The translations under genes and the position numbers were made by a program. Source: Burkholderia cepacia (GTDB taxonomy: Bacteria; Pseudomonadota; Gammaproteobacteria; Burkholderiales; Burkholderiaceae). Taken from it: DNA of 64,000 bases. Each line of letters begins with the position of its first letter. Positions within the stretch are counted from its first letter, which is position 1. The notes beneath the pieces were generated by a model. That model was not told the origin of the DNA and ran no database searches. It worked only from the letters and a program-made list of their open reading frames with translations. Of this stretch, positions 35,144 through 44,395 are shown piece by piece. The stretch covers positions 1,922,001 through 1,986,000 of the forward strand of contig NZ_CP013443.1 in NCBI RefSeq assembly GCF_001718835.1, read 5' to 3'.

Positions 35144-36334
35144 TCAAGCCAGCGTAAACGTGGGACGGTTTGCCGCAGGCTCGGTCGCACAGCCCGTCAG
35201 CAGCAGGTCGAGCAGGTCGCGCACGCTGCGAATCGCACGGCCGAACGGCAACGCTTCACGGCCGCGGAAGAACAGCCCGTTCGCGACGTCGCCGCGCAGC
35301 GCCGCCGCCAGCCGTGTGTCGATGCAGAAATGGCCGAACTTCTCGATGCCGTCGCGCAAGCCGCATACGCTCAGGCATTCGAGCGCGGTCGGGCAGCGCT
35401 GCTTGAGCGCGCCGAGCTTGTTGCGGATGCGCGTCTCGTTGCGCAGGTAACGATCGAGCCACGGCGTTTTCACCGCGCGTGCGGGCAGCCCCGTCACGCT
35501 GACGAATTCGACGATGTCGTCGGGCGTCGCGTCGGCCAGCACGCGCTTGAAGTGCGGATGCGCATCGCCCTCTTCCGTCACCGCGAACGGCGTGCCGACC
35601 TGCACGCCGTTCGCGCCGGCCTCGAGCGCCGCGCGCACCGTGTCGTGACTGTTGATCCCGCCTGCAACGATCAGCGGGATCGTTTCGCGCGCGATGCCGA
35701 GCGATGCCATCACCTGCGCGGTCTCGTCGAGCACGCGCGCGAAATCGAAACGGCGGTCGTGCATGTCGTCGATCTGCGTGACGCCGAGATGGCCGCCCGC
35801 ATGCGCCGGATGCTCGATCACGATCGCGTCGGGCAGGCGCCCCTTCTTCATCCACTTCTTCAGCACGAGCGCGATCCCGCGGCTGTCCGACAGGATCGGG
35901 ATCAGCGCGATGTCGCGTCCTTGCGTGAGATCGGGCAGGTCGAGCGGCAGGCCCGCGCCCATCACGATCGCATCCGCGCCCTCGTCGCATGCGACCCGCA
36001 CGTAGTCCGCATGCGCGCTCACGGCCTTCATCACGTTGACCGCGATCATCCCGCGCCCTTCGCTGTAGGTCTTCGCGAGACGGATCTCGCGGGCGAGCGC
36101 CTCGAGGTTCGCGGCCTCGAGCGTCGCGCGATCGGGTTGCGCGCGGCAACGCGCGAGCAGATCCGCATGATGGTGACGCAGGTCGATGCTTGCGATCGTG
36201 CCGACCGCGCCTTCGCGCGCGACGCTGCCCGCCAGCCGGTGCGCGGAGATGCCGACGCCCATGCCGCCCTGCACGACAGGCAGCAAGGTACGGCCGCGGA
36301 TCGTCAGCGGCGGAAAGGAAGTGCGTGCGGACAT
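35144..36334 (-). CDS. Nitronate monooxygenase-like FMN enzyme (2-nitropropane dioxygenase family)
   Basis: A 396-residue TIM-barrel flavoprotein. It opens with the family motif LPVVQGGMGVGISAHRLA, where FMN phosphate and flavin ring contacts lie, and has the central EHPAHAGGHLG motif with the histidine aligned to the catalytic base and the LIVAGGINSHDTVRAALEAGANGVQVGT phosphate-binding stretch. The protein is about 60 residues longer than simple nitronate monooxygenases, with a Cys-containing C-terminal extension (TALECLSVCGLRDGIEKFGHFC), like the enoyl-reductase-related branch. The substrate may therefore not be a nitronate. Confidence 0.85.
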   Translation of the reverse strand: MSARTSFPPLTIRGRTLLPVVQGGMGVGISAHRLAGSVAREGAVGTIASIDLRHHHADLLARCRAQPDRATLEAANLEALAREIRLAKTYSEGRGMIAVNVMKAVSAHADYVRVACDEGADAIVMGAGLPLDLPDLTQGRDIALIPILSDSRGIALVLKKWMKKGRLPDAIVIEHPAHAGGHLGVTQIDDMHDRRFDFARVLDETAQVMASLGIARETIPLIVAGGINSHDTVRAALEAGANGVQVGTPFAVTEEGDAHPHFKRVLADATPDDIVEFVSVTGLPARAVKTPWLDRYLRNETRIRNKLGALKQRCPTALECLSVCGLRDGIEKFGHFCIDTRLAAALRGDVANGLFFRGREALPFGRAIRSVRDLLDLLLTGCATEPAANRPTFTLA

Positions 36335-36409
36335 CGGGTACCTCGTCGAACATCGGGAAATGCGATGATCGGCGCGTCCGCCGACGTGCACCTTGAGCCG
36401 CGTCAAGAA

Positions 36410-36438
36410 AAAACGGCACGCGCGGTGCGTGCCGTTTT
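36410..36438 (-). terminator. Intrinsic terminator of the aldehyde dehydrogenase gene
   Basis: Perfect 12-bp stem AAAACGGCACGC (36410-36421) / GCGTGCCGTTTT (36427-36438) with a 5-base loop and T-tract on the minus strand, 22 bases after the stop. Confidence 0.8.
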
Positions 36439-36460
36439 CAGAAATCGCGCGTCGTGCCGT

Positions 36461-37897
36461 TCAGGCCGGCTTCGCGGGCTTGAGCTGCATCGACTTGTAC
36501 TCGAGATATTCCTCGAGCCCGTACACGCCGTTTTCGCGGCCATGCCCCGACTGCTTGTAGCCGCCGAACGGCGCGGCGCCGTTCCACGTGCCGCCGTTGA
36601 TGTCCACCTGCCCCGTGCGGATACGGCGCGCGATGCCCATCGCGCGTTCGTCGCTGCCGGCCCACACCGCGCCGCCGAGCCCGTACGGCGAATCGTTCGC
36701 GATCCGCACGGCCTCGTCCTCATCGCGGTACGTGATGATCGACAGCACCGGCCCGAAGATTTCCTCCTGCGCGATCGTCGATTTCGGATCGACGCGGCCG
36801 AACACGGTCGGCTTCACGAAGAAGCCCTTCGCGAGCCCTTCCGGCAGGCCCGTGCCGCCCGTCACGAGCTCCGCGCCTTCGTCGATCCCGCGCTGGATGT
36901 AGTCCTGCACGCGCTGCTGCTGCACGGCCGACGCAAGCGCGCCGAGTCGCGTCGCATCCTGCCGCGGATCGCCGGCGACGTAGGTTTCGGCCGCCGCCTT
37001 CGCGATCGCGCGCGCTTCGTCGTAGCGCGCTTCCGGTACCAGCATGCGCGTGTGCGCCGAGCAGGTCTGCCCCGCGTTCAGGTAGCACGCGTTGACCGTG
37101 CCCTTCACCGCCGTCGCGAAATCGGCATCGTCGAGGATCACCGATGCCGACTTGCCGCCCAGTTCGAGCGCAACGCGCTTGACGCCCGCGGCCGCCAGCT
37201 CGGCCACGCGCTTGCCGGCGCGCGTCGAGCCCGTAAACGACACCATGTCGACGTCCGGATCGGTGGCCAGCACCTCGCCGACCACCGGGCCGTAGCCGCA
37301 CACGAGGTTGAACACGCCGGGCGGCAGCCCGGCTTCGTGAATCGCTTCGGCAAGCATGAACGCGTTGAGCGGCGCGACTTCGGACGGCTTCAGGACGACC
37401 GTGCAGCCGGCCGCGAGCGCCGGTGCGACCTTCAGCGTCACCTGGTTGAGCGGGTAGTTCCACGGCGTGATCGCCGCGACGACGCCCACCGGCTCGCGCA
37501 CGACGAGCGAGTTGCCGACCTGTGCCTCGAACTCGAACGACTCGGCGAGCTTCGCGTACGCCTTCCAGTTGTAGATCGGGCCGCCGACCTGGATCGCGCG
37601 CGACAGCTTGATCGGCATCCCGACTTCGCCGGTGATCGACTGCGCGAGTTCCTCGCTGCGCGCCTGCAGATGCTCGACGATCTTGCGCAGGTACGCGGCG
37701 CGGGTCGCGGGCGGGGTCGCGGCCCAGCCGTCGAACGCGGCGCGCGCGGCGCGGACCGCCGCCTGCGCGTCGGCCGGCTGCCCTTCCGGAATCCGGCCGA
37801 TCACCGCTTCGGTGCCCGAGTCGATCACGTCGATCGTGCCGGTGCCGGCCGGCTTGCGCCACGCGCCGCCGATATAGAACTGGTCGTAGATTTTCAT
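36461..37897 (-). CDS. NAD(P)-dependent aldehyde dehydrogenase
   Basis: A 478-residue aldehyde dehydrogenase. The catalytic thiol Cys279 lies in NAGQTCSA and the general base Glu245 in LELGGKS; the coenzyme-binding ITPWNYPLNQ and FTGSTRAGKR stretches are complete. The length and motifs are standard for the family. No clear pathway partner is nearby, so the substrate is unknown; the closest everyday annotation is a broad-range aldehyde dehydrogenase. It appears monocistronic, with its own terminator. Confidence 0.92.
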   Translation of the reverse strand: MKIYDQFYIGGAWRKPAGTGTIDVIDSGTEAVIGRIPEGQPADAQAAVRAARAAFDGWAATPPATRAAYLRKIVEHLQARSEELAQSITGEVGMPIKLSRAIQVGGPIYNWKAYAKLAESFEFEAQVGNSLVVREPVGVVAAITPWNYPLNQVTLKVAPALAAGCTVVLKPSEVAPLNAFMLAEAIHEAGLPPGVFNLVCGYGPVVGEVLATDPDVDMVSFTGSTRAGKRVAELAAAGVKRVALELGGKSASVILDDADFATAVKGTVNACYLNAGQTCSAHTRMLVPEARYDEARAIAKAAAETYVAGDPRQDATRLGALASAVQQQRVQDYIQRGIDEGAELVTGGTGLPEGLAKGFFVKPTVFGRVDPKSTIAQEEIFGPVLSIITYRDEDEAVRIANDSPYGLGGAVWAGSDERAMGIARRIRTGQVDINGGTWNGAAPFGGYKQSGHGRENGVYGLEEYLEYKSMQLKPAKPA

Positions 37898-38131
37898 CGT
37901 CGTGTTCCGTCTCCGTGGAAACGATCATTTTAGCGAGCGCGGGACGCGCGTGACGGCACGCGGCGCCGGCGCGGCGACCGGCGGTGCGGGATGACGTCCC
38001 GCCCGCCATGCGCCCCCATCCGCACCAGTCCGGGTGCGCGGCATGGCCCGCATCGTGCTATGTTTTTACTATCGGCACCGGCCCATTGCAACCGGCGCCG
38101 CCCGGAATCGACGTATTTCGTGAGCGCTGCC

Positions 38132-38497
38132 ATGTCCGACGCACCCCATACCCTCGGCTCGCAAGACCGCCTCGAGCTGCTTTGCTGGCTCACCTGCGGC
38201 AACCTCGGCGCGTTTTACCTCAACGAATCGTGGCCGGACGCCACGTTCCAGGTCCAGGCCGCGCACCGCTGGCTCGACCGCCATCACCGTCAGGCCGACT
38301 GGCTCGCGATCGCCAAGCTCGCGGCGCTCGCGCAGGACATCGCCAAGCGGCACGCCGGATTCGTCGATGCGTCGTGGGCGCGCGACGCGGTCGAGGAAAT
38401 CGTCGATACCGACGACCTCGACTATCGGGCGAAACTCGTGCAATGGGTCTACGAAGACTGCTGCAAGGCGCTCGCCGACAAGCGGCTGGCCGATTGA
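38132..38497 (+). CDS. Small helical protein of unknown function
   Basis: A 121-residue soluble protein (MSDAPHTLGSQDRLELLCWLTCGNLG...). It is rich in Trp, Ala, His and acidic residues and looks all-helical, with no signal peptide. A GTG at 38120 is in frame and would add four residues; neither start has a strong ribosome site. It lies in a gap between a minus-strand dehydrogenase and a plus-strand secreted protein. The GC3-rich codon use supports it as a real gene. No function assigned. Confidence 0.65.
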   Translation: MSDAPHTLGSQDRLELLCWLTCGNLGAFYLNESWPDATFQVQAAHRWLDRHHRQADWLAIAKLAALAQDIAKRHAGFVDASWARDAVEEIVDTDDLDYRAKLVQWVYEDCCKALADKRLAD

Positions 38498-38584
38498 CGA
38501 CGAGGCGGACATGCGGCGCACGGATCGATGCTCGGGCGCCGTGCCCGCGGACCCACTGAACCTCGAACTTGCAAGGATGATCGC

Positions 38585-39127
38585 GTGACACGCGCATACC
38601 GATTTCTGCTGACCGCCGGCGCCTTCGCCGTGCTTGCCGCCTCGGCCGGCGCGGCCACGCCGGCGGCGCCCGCCAGCGCATGCCCGTCGCCATCGTTCGA
38701 CCGGTACCCGGCTCGCGCCGTGCGCGCGCCGCGCACGCTGCCCGACGCGCCCCGGCTGCGCAGCAAGGAAGCCCGCCTCTACCGCACCGTCATTCGAGGC
38801 GAATTCACGGAACCCGCCAATTTTGCCGGTCACTACCGCGTCGCCGTGTGGGGTTGCGGAACGGACTGCCGGAATTTCGCGATCGTCGACAAGTACACGG
38901 GAACGACCTACACGATGCCCGGCGTGCAGGAGATCTCGGGGGTGATGGGCAATGGCGACGAGCGGCTCGATTTCCGTGCCGGCAGCACGTTGCTGATCGT
39001 ATCCGGCTGCTTCAACGACGACTGCGATCACGGCAACGCGAAGGCGGCCCGGTTCTTCTACGAGTGGACCGGTACGCGCTTGCGCCTTGCCGGCACGTGC
39101 CCGCTGGACATCGAGCCGGCCGAGTGA
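38585..39127 (+). CDS. Secreted cysteine-containing protein of unknown function
   Basis: A 180-residue protein with a signal peptide (MTRAYRFLLTAGAFAVLAASAGA) followed by an alanine/proline spacer. Six cysteines, including WGCGTDC and SGCFNDDCDHG, suggest disulfides in the periplasm. The GTG at 38585 follows AAGGATG. The core beginning FAGHYRVAVWGCGTDCRNFAIVD and KYTGTTYTMPG resembles small exported proteins common in proteobacteria, all of unknown role. Confidence 0.75.
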   Translation: MTRAYRFLLTAGAFAVLAASAGAATPAAPASACPSPSFDRYPARAVRAPRTLPDAPRLRSKEARLYRTVIRGEFTEPANFAGHYRVAVWGCGTDCRNFAIVDKYTGTTYTMPGVQEISGVMGNGDERLDFRAGSTLLIVSGCFNDDCDHGNAKAARFFYEWTGTRLRLAGTCPLDIEPAE

Positions 39128-39310
39128 CGTCGGCCCGGACCTCGCGCCGACGCCCATCGCGTTCGAACCTCTGCCGTTTGCCCCCCTTTCGGCCCTCGGA
39201 TACCCGCACTTGGCGATACGGCCCGCGCAACACCGAAGCGCATTGTTGCAGCGCCGTCCATGCACGCCTTTTCCCGAGCGCCCAAACCTTTTGCTCGGGG
39301 GGAAATTTTT

Positions 39311-39345
39311 GATATTCCGCAGATCAATGCGATCTGATATTCTGC
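39311..39345 (+). promoter_or_regulatory. Dyad and direct repeats upstream of the two-component operon
   Basis: CAGATC-AATGC-GATCTG (39320-39336) is a perfect inverted repeat, flanked by direct repeats GATATTCCGC (39311-39320) and GATATTCTGC (39336-39345). It lies about 165 bases before the response-regulator start in an otherwise featureless 382-base gap (39128-39509). It could bind a dimeric regulator, possibly the AraC-type output domain encoded downstream. Confidence 0.45.
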
Positions 39346-39509
39346 GCGGCAGCCGGCGATACCGCGCCGCGCCTCGTCACCGGGGTGCCGCATGCGCCGC
39401 TGCAGCGCAGCGATTCGGGCCAGGCAGAACAATCGTGAGAAGTCGGTAAATCAGACCGGTCGCGTAGAACGCGAATTGACACAGCGGCCGAAAGACAATC
39501 GAAAGCTTG

Positions 39510-40367
39510 ATGTCGGATCGCAATCCGCAACGCCTGCACGTATCCACCATGCTGCCCCGACCATCCGCACTTGCCGACGCGCACATTCTCGTCGTCGACG
39601 ACCAGCCGGACCAGCTTCACCTGTTGATCGCCATCCTGCGCCGTGCCGGCTTCCGGATCAGCATTGCATTCGATGGATCACAGGCGTATCAGCGGGCGCT
39701 GGCGATCTCGCCCGACCTGATCCTGATGGACGTCCGGATGCCGCGCATGGACGGCTTCGCCGCGTGCCGGCTGCTTGCCGAAACGCCCGGCACGTGCGCG
39801 ATTCCGATCATTTTCCTGACGGTGGCCGGCGACCTCGACGAGCGTCTCGAGGGGCTGGGGATCGGCGGCGTCGACTACGTGCTGAAGCCGTTCGAACCTG
39901 CCGAGGTCCTTGCGCGGATTCGCGTCCACCTCGGCCGCGCGAAAGGCGGCCGGCATGCCGAAGCCGATCCGGCTGAGTCGGATCCCACCGGCAACGACGC
40001 CATCGTTCGCGCGGCCATTCGGCATCTTTCGCAAAGACTGAGCGACCCGCCCACGGTCGAGCGGCTCGCCCGCCTGGTCGGCACGCATGAAAAGCGGCTG
40101 TCGCGTGCGTTTCGCGACAATCTCGGCCAGACCGTGTTCGAGTATCTGCGCAACGAACGCTTGCGGATTGCTCAAGGCCTGCTGAGCCGCACGCCGTTGA
40201 GCATCGCGCAGATTGCCGAAGAAATCGGCTTTTCGAGCCCCGCGAATTTCGCCACGGCGTTTCGCGAGCGATTTGGCGTCACGCCGTCGGCTTACCGGGA
40301 CGAATGTCGCACGTGTCGCTTGCAGGAGCCGGCCGGCATCCTGGAGCCCGATCTTGATCTCGGCTAG
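39510..40367 (+). CDS. Response regulator with AraC-type output domain
   Basis: A 285-residue protein with an N-terminal receiver domain: acidic pair Asp30/Asp31 (LVVDDQ), phosphoacceptor Asp74 (LMDVRMPRMDG) and Lys in VLKPFEP. A short linker and a C-terminal AraC/XylS DNA-binding domain follow (about 160-265; PTVERLARLVGTHEKRLSRAF and SIAQIAEEIGFSSPANFATAFR). It is followed 19 bases later by a membrane histidine kinase, its likely partner. Coupling of a receiver to an AraC domain is less common than OmpR or NarL outputs but well known. An ATG at 39549 is an alternative start. Confidence 0.88.
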   Translation: MSDRNPQRLHVSTMLPRPSALADAHILVVDDQPDQLHLLIAILRRAGFRISIAFDGSQAYQRALAISPDLILMDVRMPRMDGFAACRLLAETPGTCAIPIIFLTVAGDLDERLEGLGIGGVDYVLKPFEPAEVLARIRVHLGRAKGGRHAEADPAESDPTGNDAIVRAAIRHLSQRLSDPPTVERLARLVGTHEKRLSRAFRDNLGQTVFEYLRNERLRIAQGLLSRTPLSIAQIAEEIGFSSPANFATAFRERFGVTPSAYRDECRTCRLQEPAGILEPDLDLG

Positions 40368-40386
40368 CGCCGCGACAACGACCGTC

Positions 40387-42696
40387 ATGTGGCGCCGGCT
40401 GTTCCTGCTGTTCCTGCTGTTCCTGTGCCTGTGCGGGTGGGCGTCGTGCGCCTTTGCCGTGCTGCCCGATGTGGCCGCCCAACCGATCCCGCAGCGTGCT
40501 TCGCTGGACCGGATTCAGGTATTCGAAGACGTGTCGGGCCGGATGCGGCTGGACGACGTGCTCGCGCTGCCGACCGAACGCCCGGGCGGATTTCGCTCCG
40601 TCCGGCAGAACGGATTGAAGCCCGGCTTCTCGCATTCGGCGTGGTGGCTGCGCGTGACCGTGACGAACCGCGGCACGACGGAATCGTCGCTCGTCCTTGC
40701 GCTCATGGAGCCGCGCCTCGTGCACGTGGACTTCCATATCGGCAGGGACGGCCATCGGACACCTGACGGCATCGCTGCCACCGCGGCGCCGGCAGCGCGG
40801 CCATCGGTATCCCGCAATCCATTGACGCGATTCACCCTCGGTCCCGGCGAGCAGGCCGTCATCCTGATTCGCGTGACGGGCGATACCGCGCTCGCGCTCG
40901 AGCCGAAGCTGTATGCGGCGGCGGAGTATGAAGCGCTGGAGAAGCGCGCGGCGCTTTGGGGCGGCGGCCTGATCGGCGGCGTCCTGGCGCTCGGATGGTG
41001 CGCGCTGCTGATCGCCTGTTTCTCGCGCAGCGTCTCGTTCCTCGTGCTCGCGGCCGTCTGTTTCATGACGGCATCGTATGAAGCCGCCTTGCGCGGTTAC
41101 ACGAAAGTCTATCTATGGCCGCACGCAGCCGAATGGAGCGCCCGCAGCGTTTCGGTGTTCGGCTGCGTCAGCGTGCTGCTGTTCATCGTCTTCATCCTGC
41201 GCATCGCCCACGGCGAGCGAACCATGCTCCCCGCGCGCCGCGTGCTGTCCGGATTCGCGGTACTGGAGTGCGTCACGGCGGCAGGCGCCGCGTTCGGGAA
41301 TCTGTACGTTTTCGCGCAGGTCAGCCTGACCGTCAACGGGGTGTTCGGCATCGTCGAAGTGGGCGTTGCCGCCGTGCTCTCGCGCCAGGCGACGCCCACC
41401 GCGCGAATCATGCTGATCACGGTCGGCTTCGGGTTGTTCAACTTTGCGTTGCACCTGGTCGAGACGCTCGGCTTCCTGCCGGCCGGCCTGGGATGGCTGA
41501 ATGCCGACATTCGTCCGAACCCCGTCATCGCCGTGATTGGCTTGGCCACCCATCTCGTCGTGCTCGCCGCATGGATCAACCATGTCGGGAAACAGCGGCA
41601 GGAGGCGCGGGACGAACTTGCCGACTGGCAGCGAAGCGAGCACGAACGGCTGCGGCACGAGGTTGCGCAGCGCACGGCGGCATTGAACGCGGCCTTGCTC
41701 GACGCGGAAGAGAAAAACCAGCAGAAGATCGAAACCCTCGGCTATGTGAGTCACGACCTTCGCGCCCCGCTCGCGACGATTGCCGGCTACGCCGGACTGC
41801 TGCTGGACGCGGCCGATTCGAAGCAGGCACACCTGATCCGCGCGATCGAGCGCAGCGTGAGCTATCAACTCGGCCTGATCGACGAGCTGATCGGGTATGC
41901 GAAAGCCGAGCTGCAGCCGCTGGACATCGCCCCGGCGCCAACGGACCTGCTCGCGCTGCTGAACGACATCGCCGAATACGCGATCGCACTCTGCACGCCA
42001 CTGAACAACCAGTTCCACCATCAGGCGCTGACGTCATTGCCTCGCCGGGTGGCGATCGATGGCCGTCGGCTGCAGCAGGTGCTGCTGAACCTGCTGTCCA
42101 ACGCGTCCAAATTCACCCGTGACGGCATCGTCATGATGACCGTGCGAGCGCGCCGGCAGGACGACCGCTGGCTGATCGGATTCGACGTCGCGGATACCGG
42201 CATCGGGATCGGCATCGAGCAACAGTCGAGCCTCTTTTCGGCCTTTCGCCAGATGCAGTCGATGAACGGCACCACGGGCCTCGGGCTGTTCATTGCACAG
42301 CGCATCGTCGCCACGATGGGCGGCGATCTGCGCGTGTCGAGCGCGCCTGCTCGCGGCACCTCGTTCTCGTTCGCGATCGTCGTTGCCGGAGCGGAGGCTG
42401 GCGCTGCGGCGACGTCGAACGTCATCCCCTATTCGTCCTTCGGTTCCGCGGACATACACGTGCGACGCGATCGCCACACGGCAATTGCCGTTCCGCCCGA
42501 AAGCGACCGCCGGGAACTGGCGGTTCTCGCGAAAGACGGACGCCTGACCGATATCGAGCAATGGATCGACAGTGCGAGCCGCGTTCATCCCGCAGCCACG
42601 GCGTTTTTGGCTGAGATCCGGCTCAGTCTCGACGCACTGGATTTCTCGGGCATCGAAGCGCTCGCGCTGGCGCCTCATGATCATCCGGTACATTGA
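40387..42696 (+). CDS. 7TMR-DISM sensor histidine kinase
   Basis: A 769-residue sensor kinase. A signal peptide containing three in-frame 9-base repeats encodes LFLLFLLFL. It is followed by an extracytoplasmic 7TMR-DISMED2-like domain (about 35-185), seven membrane helices (about 195-410), a short coil and the kinase core. His456 is in VSHDLRAPL, and the ATPase has NLLSNASKFT (N box), DTGIGIG and TGLGLF (G boxes). An extra C-terminal tail of about 100 residues follows the ATPase. It should sense an extracellular, perhaps carbohydrate-like ligand and phosphorylate the AraC-type regulator upstream. Confidence 0.9.
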   Translation: MWRRLFLLFLLFLCLCGWASCAFAVLPDVAAQPIPQRASLDRIQVFEDVSGRMRLDDVLALPTERPGGFRSVRQNGLKPGFSHSAWWLRVTVTNRGTTESSLVLALMEPRLVHVDFHIGRDGHRTPDGIAATAAPAARPSVSRNPLTRFTLGPGEQAVILIRVTGDTALALEPKLYAAAEYEALEKRAALWGGGLIGGVLALGWCALLIACFSRSVSFLVLAAVCFMTASYEAALRGYTKVYLWPHAAEWSARSVSVFGCVSVLLFIVFILRIAHGERTMLPARRVLSGFAVLECVTAAGAAFGNLYVFAQVSLTVNGVFGIVEVGVAAVLSRQATPTARIMLITVGFGLFNFALHLVETLGFLPAGLGWLNADIRPNPVIAVIGLATHLVVLAAWINHVGKQRQEARDELADWQRSEHERLRHEVAQRTAALNAALLDAEEKNQQKIETLGYVSHDLRAPLATIAGYAGLLLDAADSKQAHLIRAIERSVSYQLGLIDELIGYAKAELQPLDIAPAPTDLLALLNDIAEYAIALCTPLNNQFHHQALTSLPRRVAIDGRRLQQVLLNLLSNASKFTRDGIVMMTVRARRQDDRWLIGFDVADTGIGIGIEQQSSLFSAFRQMQSMNGTTGLGLFIAQRIVATMGGDLRVSSAPARGTSFSFAIVVAGAEAGAAATSNVIPYSSFGSADIHVRRDRHTAIAVPPESDRRELAVLAKDGRLTDIEQWIDSASRVHPAATAFLAEIRLSLDALDFSGIEALALAPHDHPVH
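40399..40425 (+). repeat. Three tandem 9-base repeats in the kinase signal peptide
   Basis: CTGTTCCTG occurs three times in tandem (40399-40425), encoding repeated Leu-Phe-Leu in the hydrophobic core of the signal peptide. Copy-number change would keep the frame and alter signal length. Confidence 0.7.
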
Positions 42697-42705
42697 AAAA
42701 ACCGG

Positions 42706-42739
42706 AGGCCCGCTACCGGCAAATTGCCGATGCGGGCCT
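42706..42739 (+). terminator. Terminator after the histidine kinase
   Basis: Stem AGGCCCGC (42706-42713) / GCGGGCCT (42732-42739), then TTGGGG, just after the kinase stop. The 18-base loop can form a further small stem (CCGGCAAATTGCCG). Confidence 0.6.
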
Positions 42740-42795
42740 TGGGGGGATTCCGATGGCGTCAGCCTATGTGCTCGGTTCCAAGTGCCTCGAGGACA

Positions 42796-43665
42796 TTACT
42801 GGCACGACAACACCACAACGCCGCCAACTCCCGACTTAGACTGCGAAGTCGAGTAGCCGAGGGCCACCAACGGCTGCTTCGCGTCATGACCGACGACAAC
42901 CGTTTGTACGGACAGGCTCCCGTCGGTCGAAACGCCATTCAACGGCGTCTGTGCCTTCGTCAACGTATATTGACCATTCAAGTCGTGAATCGTCATGCTC
43001 AGGTTGTTCAGCGTACGCGTACCGAGATCCAGCGTAGCCGAAGCCGTTCCAAGCGTGCCGGTCGGGCCACTGAAATCGTTTGCGACCGAATCCGCGATCA
43101 GTTGCGTGCAGGCAAGCGTTCCGCTCGCCACGGGTAACGAAAGGGGCGTGCCCACCGCGTAGTGAAGGCCTTGGTCCATGGTATAGGTATTGCCATCCGT
43201 GTCCTTGGCCATGTTCCAGCGGCCAATCGCGACATCGCTGCCGACGCCCTGGATTTCCGACACCATTCCGTGATCGAGTCCCAGGCAGTCGGTCGCTGAA
43301 TCCGAAGAAGCCAGCGTTGTAAATGCGCCGCTCGCTTGTTGCAACAGGCTCGACGCGGGTACAGCCGAGGCGGTGAAATTCCGGTTCAACTGATATTCCT
43401 TGGGCATACTGGGCACGACCACCACGGCCAGCTTGCCGTTATTGTCCTTGACCTGAGAGGCGGAACCGGAATACGTGAAATTGCCGTTCGGCCGGCACGC
43501 TGCCTGAACGGATGGCGATGGGGATGGAGGCGTGGTGGATGATGCCGGAGGCACGGATGTTCCTGTGCCGGACGTATTGACATCGTCTCCACCGCCACAT
43601 GCCGAAAGCGCTGTAGTGATGAGTGCAACGCCGAAAAGGCTGGCGCAGCGGGAAAAGTGTTGCAT
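42796..43665 (-). CDS. Lipoprotein of unknown function
   Basis: A 289-residue lipoprotein: signal MQHFSRCASLFGVALITTALSACGGG with a lipobox ending SAC, then a Ser/Thr/Pro-rich linker (about 30-55) and a beta-rich domain. The ATG at 43665 has GGAGG nine bases upstream; an ATG at 43680 is less likely. It is convergent with the kinase operon. It lies at the edge of a lower-GC region containing IS and CDI genes and may be part of that island. No family recognised. Confidence 0.75.
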   Translation of the reverse strand: MQHFSRCASLFGVALITTALSACGGGDDVNTSGTGTSVPPASSTTPPSPSPSVQAACRPNGNFTYSGSASQVKDNNGKLAVVVVPSMPKEYQLNRNFTASAVPASSLLQQASGAFTTLASSDSATDCLGLDHGMVSEIQGVGSDVAIGRWNMAKDTDGNTYTMDQGLHYAVGTPLSLPVASGTLACTQLIADSVANDFSGPTGTLGTASATLDLGTRTLNNLSMTIHDLNGQYTLTKAQTPLNGVSTDGSLSVQTVVVGHDAKQPLVALGYSTSQSKSGVGGVVVLSCQ

Positions 43666-43806
43666 AGTATTGGCCTCCATTCTTTCCCAATATTGTTGGG
43701 AGAAGGTTTTCGGATGAGGTGCTTTGCCTCACGTGTGATTGGGCGCGCGCGATGGGCGCTACGATGATGCACTGATATGCCTGAAGCTCTCCTTTCGATT
43801 GAATAC

Positions 43807-43880
43807 TCAGAACTGTCCCGTCGACTGAAATTCGACCATCGCAAATGGCTTGCCCCATCTGTCCAGTCCGCACCTGCAAT
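43807..43880 (-). pseudogene. Possible 3' relic of a second tpsB-like gene
   Basis: The minus strand encodes KPFAMVEFQSTGQF and a stop at 43807. DNA over the last 39 bases aligns to the end of bcpB (45046-45084) with about 28 identical positions, and both end in the Q-F-stop used by outer-membrane barrels. A Shine-Dalgarno-like AAAGGAG follows the stop in both places. The 5' part is missing and is replaced by IS630 sequence. This is a weak, inferred relic. Confidence 0.4.
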
Positions 43881-44249
43881 TCATCGCAAATGTTTGTTAC
43901 CAAGATTTCCGAAAGAAATGTCATATGGCCGCGTATTGGCATTCGGGTTGGCGAAGAAGGATTTCACCAGTGCGGGCAACTTTTGGATTCGGCACAGAGC
44001 GCCGATGGCCAGCCGTTTCATCTCGTCCTTGGTCTGTACGAGGCGTTTGGAGACGCTGCGCTTTACGCGTGCCCAGACCTGCTCGTCGGGGTTCAGGTGC
44101 GGCGAGTACGGCGGCAGATAGAACAGCTTCGGGCGTCCCTTCTGGGCTTGCACGAAATCCTGGACCAGCTTGGCTTTGTGAATCGGATGGCCGCTCAACG
44201 CGTTCGATATCCACGGATACCAACGTGCACGGAGCCGCAATGGAAGCAT
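43881..44249 (-). pseudogene. IS630-family transposase fragment
   Basis: About 120 codons with the C-terminal DDE-domain signature of IS630 transposases: FYLPPYSPHLNPDEQVWARVK, then a helical tail with KSVSKRL-like residues. The N-terminal helix-turn-helix and the first catalytic aspartates are missing, and the last residues read into flanking DNA. It is a dead insertion-sequence remnant of roughly 300 bases between a lipoprotein gene and the CDI locus. Terminal repeats were not found. Confidence 0.7.
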
Positions 44250-44395
44250 GGCGGACGCGGCTCCGGATTCGATGACAGCAACGCATCGATGTGCCGCCTC
44301 AAAGATGCAGCCAGTTCGTCATCTTCAAGCATTGATCGCAGTGTTCAATTCGCCGCGAAATCGTCATCAATTCAACTGCCAGACCTGCTCACCTG

